In this document: positions 4,489 to 7,065 of the stretch, piece after piece
Position numbering within the stretch: position 1 is the stretch's first letter
How the letters are laid out: each line of letters begins with the position of its first letter
DNA from: JAUYQR01 sp031415015
GTDB lineage: Bacteria > Pseudomonadota > Alphaproteobacteria > Rhodobacterales > Rhodobacteraceae
Reading direction: 5' to 3'
DNA: 7,065 bases
NCBI GenBank assembly: GCA_031415015.1
Contig: JANOQT010000163.1
Span: forward strand, 1 to 7,065
Translations under genes and position numbers: made by a program
The notes under the pieces: model-generated
Database searches by the model: none
What the model was told of the DNA's origin: nothing
The model's input: the letters and a program-made list of their open reading frames with translations, nothing else

Positions 4489-6234
4489 CTACTGCGCACG
4501 CGTGAAGAACAACGTGAACCCGTGGCCATTGGTCGTGCCGGACATCGTCATTTCATTCTTCCCGGTGCAGGCGAAATCATAGCTCTCATTCCTGGACTTC
4601 GGCAGGTCCTTGAACAGGATGATCTCGCTGGAAGAGGGGTTTTCCGTCATCTTCCCGGTGGTCGGATCGCCTGAGGCGGATTTCGGGATCACGATCTGGA
4701 TCGCCGCGTCCGAATCCTGATAGCACATATGCAGGTTCTGGGCATCGGTCGACCAGGTGTTGTCGATGCTGCCGCCAAGGTCGATCCCGGTGGAACTGAC
4801 GCCTTTGTCGGCATAGTTCAGCTTCACCCGCAACTTGTGAAACCCGAAATAAGCCTTGCCGTCGGGGTCGAACCTGACGCCGAAATTGCCCGCAACCTCG
4901 ACATCGCTGACCGAGGCCGGGACCATGTCATAGATCACGCGGCTAAGGTCGCCCTGATCGGCGACCCATGTGCCGATCAGACAGGCGTCGCGGCCGCTGG
5001 CCACAAAACACTCCTCGCAGCCCGGAAATTTCATTGCCTCCAGCGTCACGGGCTCGGGGCCTGTGCCAAAGCTCATTCCGGCAAAGCGCAGTGTTGTATC
5101 ACCCTGACAATCCTGATCAATGTTGATGAGCCCGATCCCAGACCAATCCCCCGGTTTGCTGCCCTTGCTGCGGTAGCTGACATCCGGGTCGCCGTGCCCG
5201 GTGACCATGTAGGTGCCGCCGATATAGGTCACGTCCTGCAGGACCATCGTCAGGGGAACCGCGTCGATCACCAGCGGGCCGCTGGCGTTGACATCCTGAT
5301 TGTCCAGCGGCTGGACCTTAAGGAAGGTATACCCATCCGGCATCTTGATGTTGCCATCCACCCAGTCGCGGGGAAACTCGCCCAGCAGATAGGGTGGCAC
5401 CCGTTCCAGCAAGGCCTGCTTCTGCGCCGCCTCGCCCGCCGCAGTCGGCATCGCCGCGATGAAATCGAAGATCGGATAGACATTGCCCGAGGCCAGCCAG
5501 GCAAAGAACACCACCGACCCGCCGGATGTTCCGGTCTGATGCAGCGGCGTTGCCTGCACCTCGTTGGCAAAACCCATAGCGCGCGCCTTAAGGTCAGCCG
5601 GGTTGGGAAAGATCCAGTGCGCGATGAACTGGGCGGTGCCTTCCAGCCACCAGCGGTTTGCCGTGTCGCCCAGCAGAACCTGATCCGGCCATGTTGCGCC
5701 CTGAATGCAGTGAAAAATCTCATGCGCCACAGAGTTGCGGTAGTCTTGCAGCACGTCGCCCACGCTTTTGGTGTCGCCGAGGGCCACGTTGATCCGGATC
5801 ACACATTCTTTCGGGTCATCCATCTGCGCATCGGCCAGCGGGCCAGAGGGATCGGTCAGCGCGATATTGGCGAAGACAAGGGTCAGGTCCGGCACTTCCA
5901 GGCCATTGCTTTCAACGTAACCATCCAGCCAGGCCAGCGTCGTCTGGGCCGCCTCGACGACAAGCGGTTCGTATTGCGGATCGGTCGTGTCACCTTTCCA
6001 GCGCAGGGTCCGGATCCCGACGCTGCGCCCGAACGCATCGACCGACAGCTCGCGGATCGGCTCACAGACGAATTCCGGCTTGCCGATCTTGCCGATAGCG
6101 AACTCGGGCGCAGAGCAGTCAAGGAACTCCGCCCTCGCGGGGGCTGCAAGCAGCAGGCTGCCCGCCAGAACCAGCATCAAACGGTGAAAAATCGCCTCTC
6201 CGGGCAGGCGTGAGACCGGGTAAATGCGCATCAT
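4489..6234 (-). CDS. Secreted putative zinc metallopeptidase (HEIFH motif)
   Basis: 581 residues from the ATG at 6234; an ATG directly behind it at 6231 is equally possible. A GTG at 6264 gives a longer frame, but GGAAAAGAG sits about 6 bases before 6234. In the numbering of that longer frame, the signal peptide has a hydrophobic core HRLMLVLAGSLLLA and a cleavage site after APARA (45), which predicts export by Sec. The catalytic signature is VAHEIFHCIQ with His181, Glu182 and His185, and 22 residues on WWLEGTAQF supplies Glu208 as the probable third zinc ligand: gluzincin architecture. A long C-terminal region (about 320-590) is beta-rich. About ten cysteines in the mature part (for example CEEC at 416-419) suggest disulfides. 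I do not recognise a named family. Substrate unknown. Confidence 0.75.
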   Translation of the reverse strand: MMRIYPVSRLPGEAIFHRLMLVLAGSLLLAAPARAEFLDCSAPEFAIGKIGKPEFVCEPIRELSVDAFGRSVGIRTLRWKGDTTDPQYEPLVVEAAQTTLAWLDGYVESNGLEVPDLTLVFANIALTDPSGPLADAQMDDPKECVIRINVALGDTKSVGDVLQDYRNSVAHEIFHCIQGATWPDQVLLGDTANRWWLEGTAQFIAHWIFPNPADLKARAMGFANEVQATPLHQTGTSGGSVVFFAWLASGNVYPIFDFIAAMPTAAGEAAQKQALLERVPPYLLGEFPRDWVDGNIKMPDGYTFLKVQPLDNQDVNASGPLVIDAVPLTMVLQDVTYIGGTYMVTGHGDPDVSYRSKGSKPGDWSGIGLINIDQDCQGDTTLRFAGMSFGTGPEPVTLEAMKFPGCEECFVASGRDACLIGTWVADQGDLSRVIYDMVPASVSDVEVAGNFGVRFDPDGKAYFGFHKLRVKLNYADKGVSSTGIDLGGSIDNTWSTDAQNLHMCYQDSDAAIQIVIPKSASGDPTTGKMTENPSSSEIILFKDLPKSRNESYDFACTGKNEMTMSGTTNGHGFTLFFTRAQ

Positions 6235-6356
6235 CGCAATCTCTTTTCCAAAACTTGTCAGCACGAAACGCTACCGCACGCCTCGCGGCCTTGGCAATCC
6301 ACGGAAGGGTCTGAAACGGTGGAACACAGACTCCACCCCTCTGCGCCAGAACCCGC

Positions 6357-6385
6357 TTGCAAGCCTGCCGCTTTGCGTTTAACAC
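6357..6385 (+). promoter_or_regulatory. Candidate promoter for tRNA-Thr
   Basis: TTGCAA (6357-6362) is followed after 16 or 17 bases by TTAACA/TAACAC (6379-6385), about 43 bases upstream of the tRNA 5' end. The position suits a short leader that is processed by RNase P. The match to consensus is moderate. The peptidase gene starts on the other strand at 6234, so this 190-bp gap should also hold its promoter, which I could not place convincingly. Confidence 0.35.
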
Positions 6386-6427
6386 GCCCGCCAGAACGAG
6401 TTGAGGTCCAGTGACCCAACCCCCGGC

Positions 6428-6502
<75 letters not shown>

Positions 6503-6875
6503 TCTCACTTTTTTGCCCCGAAAACTCCCCTAAGAACTTGAACGGGAAGGATAATTCGGGAGTTTCATACACCCCATTTTGGCTGTATTTTAGGGGCTCT
6601 GCAAAGGCCAATCTGAGCACCGTTTGACGCATGATGAAGTCACCATTTTTGTATATATTCCAAGGGTTGGACGGAAACCTTAAGGCGAGTTCAATAAATC
6701 CTCCAGCCGTCCCTTCGGCGGTATCGATTTGTCGAGACGTTCCTGCAGAACGATCTTTTGCCGTTCGAGCTTGTCGATCCTTGTTTCGTAGGCGTTCACG
6801 ACCGAGGCGTTACTCGCTTCGACGATCCGATCAAGAAGGCTGTCGATCTGCGCAACGACTTCATGCAGTCGCTTC
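6503..6875 (-). pseudogene. Large serine recombinase, C-terminal remnant, frameshifted and IS-interrupted
   Basis: From 6874 the minus strand reads KRLHEVVAQIDSLLDRIVEA, NAYETRIDKLERQKIVLQERL and IPPKGRLEDLLNSP, then a stop at 6680-6682: the coiled-coil tail of large serine recombinases. The next part continues in another frame as FIELALRFPSNPWNIYKNGD, MRQTVLRLAFAEPLKYSQNG and ELSFPFKFLGEFSGQKSEMV, the classic C-terminal end of this family. One base lost near 6698/6699 (GAGGA-TTT) explains the shift: restoring it yields RLEEFIELALRF. The catalytic N-terminal and DNA-binding domains are absent; the gene is cut at 6876 by an IS5-like end. The last frame runs on antisense through the tRNA, which is typical of integrases seated at tRNA 3' ends. 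Confidence 0.75.
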
Positions 6876-6931
6876 GGCTCTGTTGCACAAATGCGGTGAG
6901 GGATTCATCTTGTGAATCCAGCGTGATAGCT
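6876..6931. mobile_element. IS5-family-like terminal fragment
   Basis: GGCTCTGTTGCACAAAT (6876-6892) has the form of IS5/IS903-type terminal repeats (GGCTNTGTTG...). It is followed by the dyad GGATTCA-TCTTG-TGAATCC (6901-6919) and GTGATAGCT, as I recall from leaders of IS5-like transposases. Only the outer 56 bp remain visible; IS66 begins at 6932. Whether the rest of the IS5-like element lies beyond the IS66 copy cannot be seen. Family assignment is by resemblance of the ends only. Confidence 0.45.
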
Positions 6932-6952
6932 GTAACCGTCCGGTCTGACTGC
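6932..6952 (+). repeat. IS66 terminal inverted repeat (tnpC side)
   Basis: 21 bp identical to the reverse complement of 116-136. It marks the outer boundary of the right-hand IS66 copy, 3 bp short of the tnpC stop codon. Confidence 0.8.
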
Positions 6953-6954
6953 CA

Positions 6955-7065
6955 TTACCGCAGGTTCCATGGCAGCAGGTCATTGATCCGGTTGATCTTG
7001 TGGTCTGGAATGCGGGCGAGGGTGTCGACGAGCCAGGCTTGGGGATCGACGCCGTTGAGCTTGGC
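6955..7065 (-). CDS. tnpC: IS66-family transposase TnpC, C-terminal 36 residues
   Basis: The minus strand reads AKLNGVDPQAWLVDTLARIP then DHKINRINDLLPWNLR and a TAA stop at 6955-6957. This is the conserved C-terminal element of the IS66 DDE transposase (KLNGVDPQAWL...DLLPW). The rest of the gene lies to the right outside the window, so its integrity is unknown. It carries the catalytic subunit of the element whose accessory gene is seen at the other window edge in the second copy. Confidence 0.9.
   Translation of the reverse strand, partial: AKLNGVDPQAWLVDTLARIPDHKINRINDLLPWNLR

Larger units (their letters stand above)
6932..7065 (-). mobile_element. IS66-family element, tnpC-side (right) end
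   Basis: The element starts at 6932 with the same 21-bp terminal repeat as the copy at the left edge and contains the 3' end of tnpC in the minus orientation. It runs off the window to the right. The target-side 8 bases are TGATAGCT (6924-6931), which differ from those beside the left copy, so these are not the two flanks of one simple insertion. Confidence 0.8.

Noticed and set aside
4729..6213. 494-codon open frame on the plus strand opposite the metallopeptidase gene
   Set aside because: Shadow of the minus-strand gene, which has a signal peptide and a catalytic motif; the plus-strand translation has no domain and an unusual His/Arg/Gln composition.
6527..6596. CCCCTAA/TTAGGGG inverted repeat
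   Set aside because: 7-bp arms 56 bases apart inside recombinase coding sequence; expected by chance.
6688..6704. Resemblance of GAGTTCAATAAATCCTCC to the tRNA T-arm, as a possible second attachment core
   Set aside because: It lies within recombinase coding sequence, needs a 4-base gap to align, and does not include the acceptor stem.
6631..6915. 94-codon plus-strand frame opposite the recombinase remnant
   Set aside because: Antisense to recognisable recombinase sequence, and it runs across the IS5-like junction.

Overview
The window comes from a GC-rich alphaproteobacterium, most likely a member of the Rhodobacterales. The basis is the minus-strand order small basic protein, murA, DUF2948 protein, which I know from that order, together with the high G+C codon usage of this block. 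I cannot name a genus. No search was possible, so family names come from recognising motifs in the translated sequence.

Layout. Positions 1-136 are the tnpA-side end of an IS66-family element that runs off the left edge. Its inverted repeat at 116-136 sits inside a truncated IS1595 (ISXO2-like) transposase gene (137-914, minus). Divergent from that transposase are a DUF6471 gene (1018-1230) and, coupled through an ATGA overlap, a 60-residue two-helix membrane protein (1227-1409). A 312-residue protein of unknown function (1350-2288, minus) converges on the membrane gene and overlaps it by 60 bp. These four genes look like an IS1595-type element with passenger genes, or a small accessory cluster. 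They occupy the place where I would expect hisD downstream of the DUF2948 gene. A GC-rich intergenic stretch with hairpins (2289-2495) separates them from the core.

The core block (2496-6502) holds, in minus-strand transcription order, a secreted HEIFH metallopeptidase-like protein (6234 down to 4489), a 58-residue basic protein, murA and a DUF2948 gene that overlaps murA by 4 bp. On the plus strand, divergent from the peptidase, is a complete tRNA-Thr(GGT) gene with encoded CCA (6428-6502).

From the 3' end of the tRNA rightward lies mobile DNA. The C-terminal part of a large serine recombinase (minus, frameshifted) reads straight into the tRNA 3' end, which suggests the tRNA is an integration site. 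It is cut by the end of an IS5-like element (6876), which is cut in turn by a second IS66 end (6932). That end carries the last 36 codons of IS66 tnpC. The two IS66 ends share an identical 21-bp terminal repeat and both elements are transcribed leftward. They therefore form direct repeats around a segment of about 6.8 kb that carries murA and a tRNA.

The strongest leads for something undescribed are the IS1595-linked trio (DUF6471 protein, membrane peptide, 312-residue acidic-tailed protein) with its nested operator-like dyad, and the tRNA-linked secreted metallopeptidase.
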